This document shows, piece after piece, positions 6,781-14,905 of a DNA stretch of 64,000 bases (position 1 is its first letter; every line of letters starts with the position of its first letter). Position numbers and translations under genes: made by a program. The stretch is from Ottowia sp. oral taxon 894. GTDB taxonomy: Bacteria > Pseudomonadota > Gammaproteobacteria > Burkholderiales > Burkholderiaceae_C. Below the pieces are notes generated by a model. It was not told the DNA's origin, ran no database searches, and was given only the letters and a program-made list of their open reading frames with translations. The DNA lies in NCBI RefSeq assembly GCF_001262075.1, contig NZ_CP012073.1:372001-436000 (forward strand), written 5' to 3'.

Positions 6781-9700
6781 CTACGGGCTTGCGCCCTCTG
6801 GTTCAGCCTTCACGCGGAACCACGCCGCGTACATGGCGGGCAGGGCCAGCAGGGTCAGCGCCGTGGCGACGATGAGGCCGCCCATGATGGCCACGGCCAT
6901 CGGCCCCCAGAACACGCTGCGCGAGAGGGGAATCATGGCCAGCACGGCAGCGGCGGCCGTCAGCGCGATGGGGCGCAGGCGGCCCACGGCGGCTTCCACG
7001 ATGGCGTGGCTGGCGCTCATGCCGTGGCGGCGGTTGAGTTCGATCTGGTCGATGAGGATGACCGAGTTGCGCTGAATCATGCCCATGAGGGCGATGACGC
7101 CCAGCAGGGCCACGAAGCCGAATGGCCGGTTCAGCGCCAGCAGGGCGGCGGCCACGCCCGCGATGCCCAGCGGGCCGGTCAGAAAGACCAGCATGGCGCG
7201 GCTGAACGATTGCAGCTGGAGCATGAGCAGCGTGAAGGTGATGAACAGCATGACGGGCACGCCGGCGGCGATGGAGGCGGAGCCTTTGCTGCTTTCTTCG
7301 GTGGCGCCGGCCACTTCCAGGCGGTAGCCGGGCGTTTGGCTGGCCCAGCGCGCTTGCAGCTCGCGCAGGGCGGGCATCAGTTGCGCCGTGACGGTGGCGC
7401 CTTCCATGCCCCGGGCCACGTCGCCTTGCACGGTGATGGCGTATTCGCGCTTGTCGCGCCACATCACGCCCGGCTCCCAGGCCAGCACGGGCGTGGCGAT
7501 TTGCGCCAGCGGAATGGCTTTGCCGCTGGCGGTGGCCACGTAAGCGCCGGCCAGGCTGTCGAGCGCGCCGCGTTCGCTGGCGGGCTGGCGCAAGGTGATA
7601 TCGATGAGCTTGTCGCCCTCGCGGTACTGGCCCACGGCCGCGCCGTTTTGCATGACGTGCAGCGCTTGCGCGATGGACTGGCTGGATACGCCCAGCGCGC
7701 GCGCCTTGGCCTGGTCAATTTGCAGGCGCAGCGTTTTGATGGACTCGTTCCAGTTGTCGTTCACGTCGCGCATGTGCGCGTTGGCGCGCAGGGCGGCCTT
7801 GACTTCGTTGGCGTAGGCGCGCAGCTGCTGCGGATCAGGCCCGATCACGCGGAACTGCACCGGGTAATCCACGGGCGGCCCGCTGGACAGGAGCTTGACG
7901 CGCGCGCGCGCTTCCGGAAATTCCTGCGCCAGCAGGGCGGGCAGGCTGCCGAGCAGGTGATTGCGCGCGGCCATGTCCTGCGACAGCACGATGAGCTGCG
8001 CCACGTTGCTCTGCGGCATGATTTGGTTCAGCGGCAGGTAAAAGCGCGGCACGCCCGAGCCAATCCACACGCTCACGCTGGCAGCGCCCGGCGCTTGCCG
8101 GATGCGCTTTTCCACGCGCGTGGCCACGTCTTCAGTGGCCGCGAAGCTGGCGCCTTCGGGCAGCCAGAGCGACACCAGGATTTCGGGGCGCGTGGAGTCG
8201 GGGAAAAACTGCTGCTGCACCCGCCCCATGCCCGCCATGCCCAGCGCAAACACCAGCGCCGTGGCGCCAATGGTCAGCCAGCGCCGCCGCACGCACCAGG
8301 CCACCAGGCGGCGAAAGGCCATGTAAAAAGGCGTGTTGAAATTGTCGTGCAGCTCGCCGGTATTTTCAGCCGCATTTTCATGGCTATTTTCAAGAGTGTT
8401 TTCGCGGCGGTTTTCAATGGCATTTTCCCGCGCATGCGCCACGTGCGGCGGCGTTTTCAAAAGCCACGTGCCCAAAAGCGGAACGAAAATCACCGAAGCC
8501 ACCCAGCTGGCCAATAGCGCAATCACCGTCACGGCAAATATGGCAAAGGTGTATTCGCCCACCGTTGATTTGGCAATGCCGATGGGCAGAAAACCCGTGG
8601 CGGTAATCAGCGTGCCCGTGAGCATGGGCATGGCCGTCAATTCGTAGGCAAATGTGGCGGCGCGCAGGCGGTCATAACCTTCTTCCATTTTGCGCACCAT
8701 CATTTCAACGGCAATGATGGCGTCGTCCACCAGCAGCCCCAGCGCGATGATGAGCGAGCCGAGCGACACCTTGTGCAGCCCGATGCCCCAGTAATACATG
8801 AGCAGAAAAGTGATGGCCAGCACCGCCGGAATGGTGATGCCCACCACCAGGCCGGGGCGCGAGTCCAGCACCCAGCGCCGCCGCAAGGGATGGGGGCCGC
8901 CGGGGCGCTTGTGCAGGCCCAGCGAGAGAAAGCTCACGCCCAGCACCACGGCCACGGCCTCCACCAACACCCGCACGAATTCATTGACCGAGCCGGCCAC
9001 CACGGCGGGCTGGTCCTGCACCTGCTGGAGCGTCATGCCGGCGGGCAGCGTGCTTTCGATGCGGGCCGCCGCCTCTTTCAGCGCCTTGCCCAGGGCGATG
9101 ATGTCGCCGCCCTTGGCCATCGACACGCCCAGCGCAATCACTTCGTTGCCATCGTGGCGCACCTTCACCTGCGGCGGCTCCACATAGCCGCGCCGCACCT
9201 GGGCGATGTCTTGCAGGCGCAGCTGCCGCCCCGAAGGGCCGCGAATGGGCATGTCGCGCAGCGCCTGCACCGAGCCGAAAGCGCCGCTCACGCGCACGGG
9301 CGCCACTTCCAGCGCCGTTTCCACGCTGCCGGCTGAAACCACGGCGTTTTGCTGCCCCAGCTGCGCCAGCACGGCGTTCATGTCCAGCCCCAGCTCGGCC
9401 AGGCGCTTTTGCGAAACCTCGATATAAATCTTTTCGTCTTGCGCGCCGAAAATCTCCACTTTTGCCACGTCTTTCACGCGCAAAAGCTCCCGGCGCACAT
9501 CATCGGCGATGGTTTTCATTTCAGCCTGCGAAAATCCGCCGCCGGATTGAAGCGCGTAAATCACGCCATAGACATCGCCAAAATCATCATTGAAATACGG
9601 GCCGATCACGCCCTGGGGCAGCGTGGCGCGCATGTCGCCTATTTTCTTGCGCACCGTGTACCAGATTTGCGGCACGTCACGCGCGGGCGAATATTCCTTG

Positions 9701-10020
9701 AGCTGGAAGGTAATGGTGGTTTCGCCCGGCTTGGAATAGCTGACGATTTTGTCGGCATAAGGCACTTCCTGCAAAGCACGCTCGAGCTTGTCGGTCACCT
9801 GCTCGGCCAATTGCTGCGCGCTGGCGCCCGGCCACCAGGCGCGCACCACCATCGCGCGGAAGGTAAAGGGCGGGTCTTCATCCTGCCCCAGCTGAAAGTA
9901 GGCGGCCGCGCCCAGCAGCATGAACGCCACCATCAGATAGCGCACCAGCGGCGCGTGCGCCAGCGCCCAGCGCGAAAGATTGAAACGGCTGCCGCCCGCA
10001 TTCACCTCACTGGCCTGCAT
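6781..10020 (-). CDS. RND efflux pump inner-membrane permease (AcrB/HAE1-like)
   Basis: The protein is 1079 aa from the ATG at 10020, preceded by AGAGGAAT; the frame is open upstream but has no better start. It is a proton-driven drug or small-molecule exporter with 12 membrane helices and two large periplasmic loops. The intramembrane proton-relay segment ALGLLVDDAIIAVEMM has the paired aspartates, and the second half repeats the fold (MGMIQRNSVILIDQIE). Its partner adaptor gene lies upstream on the same strand, and no outer-membrane channel gene is nearby. Two oddities are present. Residues about 529-553 hold a six-unit ENxx tetrapeptide repeat in the cytoplasmic loop between the two halves. 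A second stretch before the proton-relay helix (RPGGPHPLRRRWVLDSRPG) is also unusual. The substrate cannot be read from the sequence. Confidence 0.9.
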   Translation of the reverse strand: MQASEVNAGGSRFNLSRWALAHAPLVRYLMVAFMLLGAAAYFQLGQDEDPPFTFRAMVVRAWWPGASAQQLAEQVTDKLERALQEVPYADKIVSYSKPGETTITFQLKEYSPARDVPQIWYTVRKKIGDMRATLPQGVIGPYFNDDFGDVYGVIYALQSGGGFSQAEMKTIADDVRRELLRVKDVAKVEIFGAQDEKIYIEVSQKRLAELGLDMNAVLAQLGQQNAVVSAGSVETALEVAPVRVSGAFGSVQALRDMPIRGPSGRQLRLQDIAQVRRGYVEPPQVKVRHDGNEVIALGVSMAKGGDIIALGKALKEAAARIESTLPAGMTLQQVQDQPAVVAGSVNEFVRVLVEAVAVVLGVSFLSLGLHKRPGGPHPLRRRWVLDSRPGLVVGITIPAVLAITFLLMYYWGIGLHKVSLGSLIIALGLLVDDAIIAVEMMVRKMEEGYDRLRAATFAYELTAMPMLTGTLITATGFLPIGIAKSTVGEYTFAIFAVTVIALLASWVASVIFVPLLGTWLLKTPPHVAHARENAIENRRENTLENSHENAAENTGELHDNFNTPFYMAFRRLVAWCVRRRWLTIGATALVFALGMAGMGRVQQQFFPDSTRPEILVSLWLPEGASFAATEDVATRVEKRIRQAPGAASVSVWIGSGVPRFYLPLNQIMPQSNVAQLIVLSQDMAARNHLLGSLPALLAQEFPEARARVKLLSSGPPVDYPVQFRVIGPDPQQLRAYANEVKAALRANAHMRDVNDNWNESIKTLRLQIDQAKARALGVSSQSIAQALHVMQNGAAVGQYREGDKLIDITLRQPASERGALDSLAGAYVATASGKAIPLAQIATPVLAWEPGVMWRDKREYAITVQGDVARGMEGATVTAQLMPALRELQARWASQTPGYRLEVAGATEESSKGSASIAAGVPVMLFITFTLLMLQLQSFSRAMLVFLTGPLGIAGVAAALLALNRPFGFVALLGVIALMGMIQRNSVILIDQIELNRRHGMSASHAIVEAAVGRLRPIALTAAAAVLAMIPLSRSVFWGPMAVAIMGGLIVATALTLLALPAMYAAWFRVKAEPEGASP
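8362..8433 (-). repeat. Six-unit 12-bp tandem repeat inside the RND permease gene
   Basis: On the plus strand (A/G)TTTTC recurs every 12 bases at 8362, 8374, 8386, 8398, 8410 and 8422. It encodes Glu-Asn plus two variable residues six times. The 6-bp core is fixed and the other 6 bases vary. Confidence 0.9.
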
Positions 10021-10200
10021 CAATATTCCTCTTCTTTTCAATTGCGGCGGCGGCGTCATGAGCCGCCGGATGGGCATGCCCGCCCGGATGATTCATTTCA
10101 AGCTCCAGCCGCCCGGCAAGGCTTTCTTTTTCTTCATGGCGTTTTTTGTGACGCAATCCATTTTTCAATGACGTTCAATGACGGCGCGGTGCGCGTTTGA

Positions 10201-10366
10201 AAGGTTGTCCAAAGTCTGCCCGTGGCTGCGGCCAGTGCGGACATGGCGGTCTCAAGGCGCTGTGCGGCGTTGCAAATCCTTGCCGGGCCACAAAAGCAGT
10301 CTGCGCCTTGCAGCCCATTTCGAACCGCACTTTCGCCCCTTGCGGCCAGACTTTGAACAGGTTCTG
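10201..10366 (+). repeat. Repeat B, copy 1
   Basis: Contains the family core GCGGCGTTGCAAATCC, then GCCGGGCCACAA, then GCCTTGCAGCCCAT, and ends TTTGAACAGGTTCTG. The left end is more diverged (AAGGTTGTCCAAAGTCTG). Confidence 0.75.
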
Positions 10367-10385
10367 AGAAGAAGAGGGCTTGTTT

Positions 10386-10462
10386 TCGCTCCTCTATTCA
10401 TAGCATGAGGTCCTAGTGGAAATTGCGCGAGCGGCGTTTTCAATCGCATGAATTCGCTCCTG
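10386..10462 (-). repeat. Repeat A, copy 3
   Basis: Read on the minus strand it starts AGGAGCGAATTCATG, contains CACTAGGACCTCATGC and ends AGGAGCGAAA. Confidence 0.85.
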
Positions 10463-10528
10463 TTTCTGAAGCAGGCGCATGATCTGGCGTGCCTGAGCGG
10501 CGTTGCCGGGCGGTGTTGCTGAGCCGTG

Positions 10529-11704
10529 TCATGGAGCGGTGGCGCTGTCCGGGCTGCCGGATGGCGGCGCGTCTTGGGCTTGCGCCGTTTCGGCAGCTTC
10601 AGCGGCTTCGGCGGCGGCCCGGGGCTTGTAGATGCTGACCTTCTGGCCCGGCTGGAGGGCGTGCACGCCGCTGGTGACGATTTGCATGCCCTCTTGCAGG
10701 CCGCCGCTAATCAGCACGCTATCGCCTTGTACGCCGCCCACTTGCACATTCAGCTGCTCAACGGCGCTGCTGGCCGGGTCATAGCGCCAGACGGCGGATT
10801 GGCCGTCAGCGGCCTGCCATAGGGCGCTGCCCGGCAGGCTCAGGGCGGCGGCGCCCGCCTGGGCGGCGCTTTCCGGCATGACGTAGGCGGTGGCGCCCAG
10901 CGGGGCGCTGGCAGCGGCCTGGCCTTGCAGGGCGGCCTTGACGGTATAGGTGCGGGTGGCAGGGTCGGGGCTGGCGGCGATCTCGCGGATGCGGGCGGGC
11001 AGCTTCTCATCGCTGGCCCACAGGCGCACGGTGGCGTTTTGCCCAGCCGCCAGGCGCTGCGCCTGGCCTTCAGGCACGGCAAAGGCAATGTCGCGCGCGC
11101 CGTCGCGCGCCAGGCGCACGACGGGCGCGCCTGCGGCCACCACCTGGCCCGCTTCGGCATCCACGCCGGTGACAACGCCATCGGCATCGGCCAGCAAATG
11201 GGTGTAGCCCGCCTGATTGCCCTGGGCGGCCAGCTGCGCGCGCGCCTGCTTGAGCGCCGATTCAGCCGATTGCAGCGCCGTGGCGCGCCGGTCCAGCTCC
11301 GCGCTGCTGATGAAGCCTTTGTCGCGCAGGGCGGAAAAGCGCTCCAGATCCGTGGCGGCCAGATCGCGCTGGGCCTGCGCGGCGGCCGTCTGGGCGCGCG
11401 CCGCATCGGCGGCAAGCTGGTAGTCGCGCGCATCCAGCCGGGCCAGAAGCTGGCCTTTTTTCACATGCTGGCCTGGCTCCACGGCGCGTTCGATGATCTT
11501 GCCCGCCACGCGAAAACCCAGGCGCGATTCCACTTCGGCCCGCACTTCGCCCGCATATTCGGGCTGGCTGGCAGCCGGGGCGGCGGCCACGGTCATCAGC
11601 TTGACGGCGCGCACAGGCGCGGGCGCGGCGGGATGCTTGCCGCAGGCGGCCAGCGCCAAGGCGGCGGCCAGGGCGGCGGCGGTGGCAAAGCAGTGGCGTT
11701 GCAT
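10529..11704 (-). CDS. RND efflux periplasmic adaptor lipoprotein (membrane fusion protein)
   Basis: The protein is 391 aa. It starts with a lipoprotein signal (AAALAAALALAACGK; lipobox LAAC, Cys21). It links an RND permease to an outer-membrane channel. The layout is that of the HlyD/MexA family: a biotinyl-lipoyl half (VESRLGFRVAGKIIERAVEPGQ), a helical hairpin at about 95-165 rich in Ala, Gln and Arg, the second lipoyl half (ADADGVVTGVDAEAGQVV), then beta-barrel and membrane-proximal domains. The tail after about 370 is an Ala/Glu low-complexity extension. The permease gene follows on the same strand but 508 bases away, with two repeats between, so co-transcription is uncertain. Confidence 0.9.
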   Translation of the reverse strand: MQRHCFATAAALAAALALAACGKHPAAPAPVRAVKLMTVAAAPAASQPEYAGEVRAEVESRLGFRVAGKIIERAVEPGQHVKKGQLLARLDARDYQLAADAARAQTAAAQAQRDLAATDLERFSALRDKGFISSAELDRRATALQSAESALKQARAQLAAQGNQAGYTHLLADADGVVTGVDAEAGQVVAAGAPVVRLARDGARDIAFAVPEGQAQRLAAGQNATVRLWASDEKLPARIREIAASPDPATRTYTVKAALQGQAAASAPLGATAYVMPESAAQAGAAALSLPGSALWQAADGQSAVWRYDPASSAVEQLNVQVGGVQGDSVLISGGLQEGMQIVTSGVHALQPGQKVSIYKPRAAAEAAEAAETAQAQDAPPSGSPDSATAP

Positions 11705-12014
11705 GGAGACGCTCCTTGAAAAGTGAAGCCGTCGGCGCGCTAAAAATGCGCGCCCAGCTCAAATGCCAATGCAAAACGGCCCCAGCAGCGGGGCCGTTTC
11801 AGGCGGATGGCGGCATTTTAGAAATGCCGGAGCGCGCCTTGCGGCTTCAGGCGGCAGCAAGGCGCCGCACGCCTTGCAAGCGCCCTGCCAGAGCCAGTGC
11901 GGACCCGGGCGTGGATGTTGCAAATCTTCACTGGCTCACGAGACCCGTCTGCGGTTTGCTGCCCCGGTTTGCACTTTCGCCCCTCATGGCCAGGGCCAGA
12001 CCATGAACAGGTTT
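11705..12014. other. 310-base interval between the symporter and adaptor genes
   Basis: Contains repeat B copy 2 and, beyond it, the apparent terminator of the symporter gene. No ORF with coding character. Confidence 0.6.
11773..11799 (-). terminator. Terminator downstream of the SSS symporter gene
   Basis: AAACGGCCCC and GGGGCCGTTT pair around AGCAGC, and the minus strand continues TTTTG. It is about 215 bases from the symporter stop codon, separated by repeat B copy 2. Confidence 0.75.
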
Positions 12015-12015
12015 T
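11880..12015 (+). repeat. Repeat B, copy 2 (left part diverged)
   Basis: Recognisable by GTTGCAAATCTTC, GTCTGCGGTTTGC, GCACTTTCGCCCCTCA and the end CCATGAACAGGTTTT. Its right edge touches the stop codon of the symporter gene. Confidence 0.65.
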
Positions 12016-13463
12016 CACGCGGGGCTGCCGCGATACTGCGGCGCGTATTCCTTCTGGTTGGGCAGCCATTGCGGGGCGAGCGAGCCGAACACCATGCCGA
12101 TGACAGCGGCCAGCAAGCCCGCGAGCTGCTGCGGAAAAGCGGCCCGGAGCATGGGGCTGGCCACAAACAGCAGCCACACGCCCAGCCCCATCGCCACCGC
12201 CAGCATGGCCCCTTGCGTGGAAGCGCGCCGCCAGTAGATGCCAAACACCAGCGGCACGAACGCGCCCACCAGCGGAATCTGGTAGGCGCCCGAAACCAGG
12301 TCATAGATGGACGAGCCTTCCATCGTGATGGCGTAGGTGAGCACGCAGATGGTGAAGATCAGCACGCTGGCGCGCATGGCCTTGAGCGTGTGCGCGTCGC
12401 TCATGCCGGGGCGCAGGTTGCGCAAGATGTTTTCCACAAAGGTGGTGGAAGGCGCCAGCAGCGTGGCCGAGGCCGTGGACATGATGGCCGACAGCAGCGC
12501 GCCGAAAAAGGCCACTTGCAAAGTGATGGGCATGTGGCTCATCACCAGCGTGGGCAGCAGCTTTTGCGGATCGTCGGCCAGCACCTGGGCGGCGTTGGGC
12601 ACCACCAGCAGGCCCGCCATCACGATGAACATGGGCACGAAGGCGAACACGAGATACAGAAGGCCGCCCGCGATGGGGCCGCGCCGCGCCGTCTGCACGC
12701 TGTTGGATGACATCACGCGCTGGAACACGTCCTGCTGCGGAATGGAGCCGAGCATCATCGTGATGGCCGCTGCCACGAAAAACAGCCACTCCTTGGCGCC
12801 GCCCGTGGGGAAGAAACGGAATTTGCCCTCGCTGGCCGTGAACTCGAGCACGCGCTGCGCGCCGCCTGCCAGGCCGGCGGCGTACCAGGCAATGGCCATC
12901 AGGCCCAGCACGATGACGATCATCTGCACAAAGTCCGTCAGCGCCACCGACCACATGCCGCCGTACAGCGTGTACAGCAGCACCACCGCCGTGCCCAGCG
13001 CCATGCCCCAGGTCAGTGAAATCGAGCCGTGGCTGAGCATGTTGAACACCAGCCCCAACGCCGTGATCTGCGCGCCCACCCAGCCCAGGTAGCTGAAGAT
13101 GACCATCAGCGAGCACACCACCTCCACCACGCGCCCGTAGCGCTGGCGGTAGTAGTCGCCAATGGTGATGATGTTCAGCTCATACAGCTTGCGCGCGAAA
13201 AACAGGCCCACCAGCACCAGGCACAGGCTGGAGCCAATAGGCTCTTCCACCACGCCGCCCAGCCCGTTGGCCATGAACTGCGCGGGCGCGCCCATGACGG
13301 TTTCGGAGCCGAACCAGGTCGCAAAAGTCGTGGCGATGACCACGGCTATGGGCAGGCTGCGCCCGGCCACCGCGTAATCGGCCGTGTTGTGCACGCGCCG
13401 CGCCGCATACAGCCCCACGCCAATTGAAGCCAGTAAATACAGGACGATAAAGCCCACGAGCAT
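12015..13463 (-). CDS. Sodium:solute symporter family protein
   Basis: The protein is 482 aa from the ATG at 13463, with AAAGG 10 bases upstream. It has about 12-13 hydrophobic segments. The start, MLVGFIVLYLLASIGVGLYAA, then DYAVAGRSLP and WFGSETVMGAPAQF are typical of the SSS family of Na+-coupled carriers for small organic solutes such as proline, pantothenate or acetate. The substrate is not deducible from the sequence. The gene is alone. The TGA stop lies exactly where repeat B copy 2 begins (GCG TGA AAACCTG on the coding strand), so the repeat may have supplied the stop and trimmed or changed the last residues. Confidence 0.85.
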   Translation of the reverse strand: MLVGFIVLYLLASIGVGLYAARRVHNTADYAVAGRSLPIAVVIATTFATWFGSETVMGAPAQFMANGLGGVVEEPIGSSLCLVLVGLFFARKLYELNIITIGDYYRQRYGRVVEVVCSLMVIFSYLGWVGAQITALGLVFNMLSHGSISLTWGMALGTAVVLLYTLYGGMWSVALTDFVQMIVIVLGLMAIAWYAAGLAGGAQRVLEFTASEGKFRFFPTGGAKEWLFFVAAAITMMLGSIPQQDVFQRVMSSNSVQTARRGPIAGGLLYLVFAFVPMFIVMAGLLVVPNAAQVLADDPQKLLPTLVMSHMPITLQVAFFGALLSAIMSTASATLLAPSTTFVENILRNLRPGMSDAHTLKAMRASVLIFTICVLTYAITMEGSSIYDLVSGAYQIPLVGAFVPLVFGIYWRRASTQGAMLAVAMGLGVWLLFVASPMLRAAFPQQLAGLLAAVIGMVFGSLAPQWLPNQKEYAPQYRGSPA

Positions 13464-13560
13464 CGTGCAGCCTTTCAGGGTCAGGTGGTTGAAAAAAGGC
13501 GCGATTATTACCAGTGAACCCCGTCTTTTTTCAGAGGTTCGCAAATGAAAAAACAGGCAA

Positions 13561-13584
13561 GAAAAAACCGGCCCGCAGGCCGGT
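13561..13584 (-). terminator. Terminator of the SWIB gene
   Basis: ACCGGCC and GGCCGGT pair around CGCA, with a T-run on the minus strand. It lies 28 bases after the stop codon. Confidence 0.9.
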
Positions 13585-13611
13585 CTGACAGTGACCGTTG
13601 AAGCCGGTCAG

Positions 13612-13914
13612 TCAAGACAGGTGGCCACTGATGAGCTTGGTCATCTCGAACATGGAAACCTGGGGCTTCTTGAAGATTTCCTTGAGCTTGGCATCCGCGT
13701 TGATGTTGCGCTTGTTGGCGGCGTCTTGCAGCTTGTGCGCCTTGATGTATTCCCACACTTTTTTCGTCACCTCGGTGCGGGGCATGGGCTTGCTGCCGAT
13801 GATGGCGGCCAGCTGCGGGCTGGGGGTCAGGGGCTTCATGAAGCCGCTGTTGGCGGCGGGAGCCTTCTTGGCGGCCGCAGGGGCCTTAGCAGTTGCTTTT
13901 TTTGCAGTTGCCAT
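13612..13914 (-). CDS. SWIB/MDM2 domain protein
   Basis: The protein is 100 aa from the ATG at 13914, with AAGGA upstream. The N-terminal 25 residues are Lys/Ala-rich (ATAKKATAKAPAAAKK), like the tails of histone-like and DNA-binding proteins. The rest is a SWIB domain: FMKPLTPSPQLAAIIG, MPRTEVTKKVWEYIKAHKLQD and the NINADAKLKEIF segment. Similar short SWIB proteins are common in proteobacteria and chlamydiae and may bind DNA or help compact the nucleoid, but their function is not settled. It is monocistronic with its own terminator. Confidence 0.9.
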   Translation of the reverse strand: MATAKKATAKAPAAAKKAPAANSGFMKPLTPSPQLAAIIGSKPMPRTEVTKKVWEYIKAHKLQDAANKRNINADAKLKEIFKKPQVSMFEMTKLISGHLS

Positions 13915-14220
13915 GATGGTTGATCCTTGGAAATAAATGTCCAGAACAAAAAAAAGCAGCCCTGATGCGCAGCGCCCCAAGGCGGCTGGCCGCGATGCTA
14001 CTGGATAAGCAGAGCTGCGCAAGCGCGTGAAACGCCTTTTCGAGCTTCCGTACCCCGTTTTCTTACAAACTGGCACGCCTGTATTGACTTTGCGTTCCCC
14101 TTTTCATTCACGCCGCAACAGTCGTTTCAGGATTTGGAGCCGCCAATTGCAGGCAAAAGCACAAGAAAAAGCCGCCCGGAGGCGGCTTCAAACGGGGTCT
14201 CGGGCGCTCTGAACAGGTTC
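13915..14220. other. 306-base interval between SWIB and glutaredoxin-like genes
   Basis: Contains the terminator of the glutaredoxin-like gene, a short repeat B end fragment (14205-14222) and presumably the SWIB promoter. I could not place a convincing -35/-10 pair. Confidence 0.5.
14166..14188 (-). terminator. Terminator of the glutaredoxin-like gene
   Basis: AAGCCGCC pairs with GGCGGCTT around CGGA, and the minus strand continues TTTTTC. Confidence 0.85.
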
Positions 14221-14222
14221 TC
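14205..14222 (-). repeat. Repeat B end fragment overlapping a stop codon
   Basis: Plus-strand CTGAACAGGTTCTCA matches the end of repeat B, but no internal part of the element is present. It overlaps the TGA stop of the glutaredoxin-like gene. Confidence 0.4.
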
Positions 14223-14874
14223 AGAAACGAATGCCCGCCGGATTGTCAGCCGATGGGCCAGGAGGAGTGACGCTGGGCGGCTGGTAGCCGCTGGCATCTG
14301 GTGCGCTGTCTTCCGTTTTTTGAGGCGTTGCGGGCGCGATCTTGATGGGTGACAGCGCGGCCGGTGCAGGGCGCTTGTAGCTGGATGGCAGCTGGGAGGT
14401 TTTGGGGTAGCCAGCCGCGTCCAGATACTGGCCCCACTGCACATCTGAATAGCCCGCCAGGCGCTGGCCGCCAATGGTGAGGGCGGGCAAAGTCGTATCG
14501 CCGCCCGTGAGCTTTTTCAGCGCAGCAATGTCGTTGTTGGTGGCGATGGTTTTTTCGGCGTAGGGAATGCCGCGCTGGTTCAGGTAGCTGCGGCCCTCGT
14601 CGCAAGGAGCGCAGTCTGTGCTTGTGTAGAGAGTGACAGGGTATTTCTGCGCCACCTGGTTCAGCTCGTATGGCAGACCGTTGGGAGCTGTGGCGGGCAC
14701 GGGGCTGCCGCCGCTGCGCTGGGCCGTAACGGGCTGGCTGGCATTGACGGGTGGTTTGTCTGAAAAGGTGACGCGCCCATCAGGGCCGACCACGCGATAA
14801 ACCTGCGCTTGCGCGGCGCCTGCAAGCAGAGTCAGGGCAGCCACGGGCAGAAGCAGTGAGCGAGCGGATTTCAT
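14221..14874 (-). CDS. Exported DUF4124 and glutaredoxin-like domain protein
   Basis: The protein is 217 aa. The signal peptide is MKSARSLLLPVAALTLLAGAAQA. The mature protein starts with a short DUF4124-like beta motif (VYRVVGPDGRVTFSDKPP). It then has a glutaredoxin fold at about residues 78-150: VTLYTSTDCAPCDEG with the CxxC pair, IPYAEKTI, TTLPALTIGGQRLAGYSD (with the cis-Pro TLP). A proline-rich tail follows. It probably works in periplasmic thiol-disulfide exchange; that is inferred from the fold and signal peptide. It lies just downstream of prlC on the same strand, 31 bases from the peptidase stop, and has its own terminator. Confidence 0.85.
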   Translation of the reverse strand: MKSARSLLLPVAALTLLAGAAQAQVYRVVGPDGRVTFSDKPPVNASQPVTAQRSGGSPVPATAPNGLPYELNQVAQKYPVTLYTSTDCAPCDEGRSYLNQRGIPYAEKTIATNNDIAALKKLTGGDTTLPALTIGGQRLAGYSDVQWGQYLDAAGYPKTSQLPSSYKRPAPAALSPIKIAPATPQKTEDSAPDASGYQPPSVTPPGPSADNPAGIRF

Positions 14875-14905
14875 TGGTCTGTTTTCTCCTAGTGAGTGGC
14901 ACACT

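Larger units (their letters stand above)
10021..10528. other. 508-base gap inside the efflux operon, made mostly of repeats
   Basis: The adaptor gene stops at 10529 and the permease starts at 10020. Nearly all the sequence between is one repeat B copy and one repeat A copy. RND adaptor and permease genes usually lie within a few bases of each other. Confidence 0.7.

Noticed and set aside
6664-8517. A 617-aa plus-strand frame over the RND gene
   Set aside because: It begins inside the tRNA-Leu region and has a His/Gln/Gly-rich composition without a domain. It is a shadow of the permease.
14881-14895. TCCTAGTGAGTGGC near the glutaredoxin-like gene start as a repeat A fragment
   Set aside because: Only the CCTAGTG core matches. 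There is no GGAGC end and no other shared sequence, so chance is the simpler explanation.
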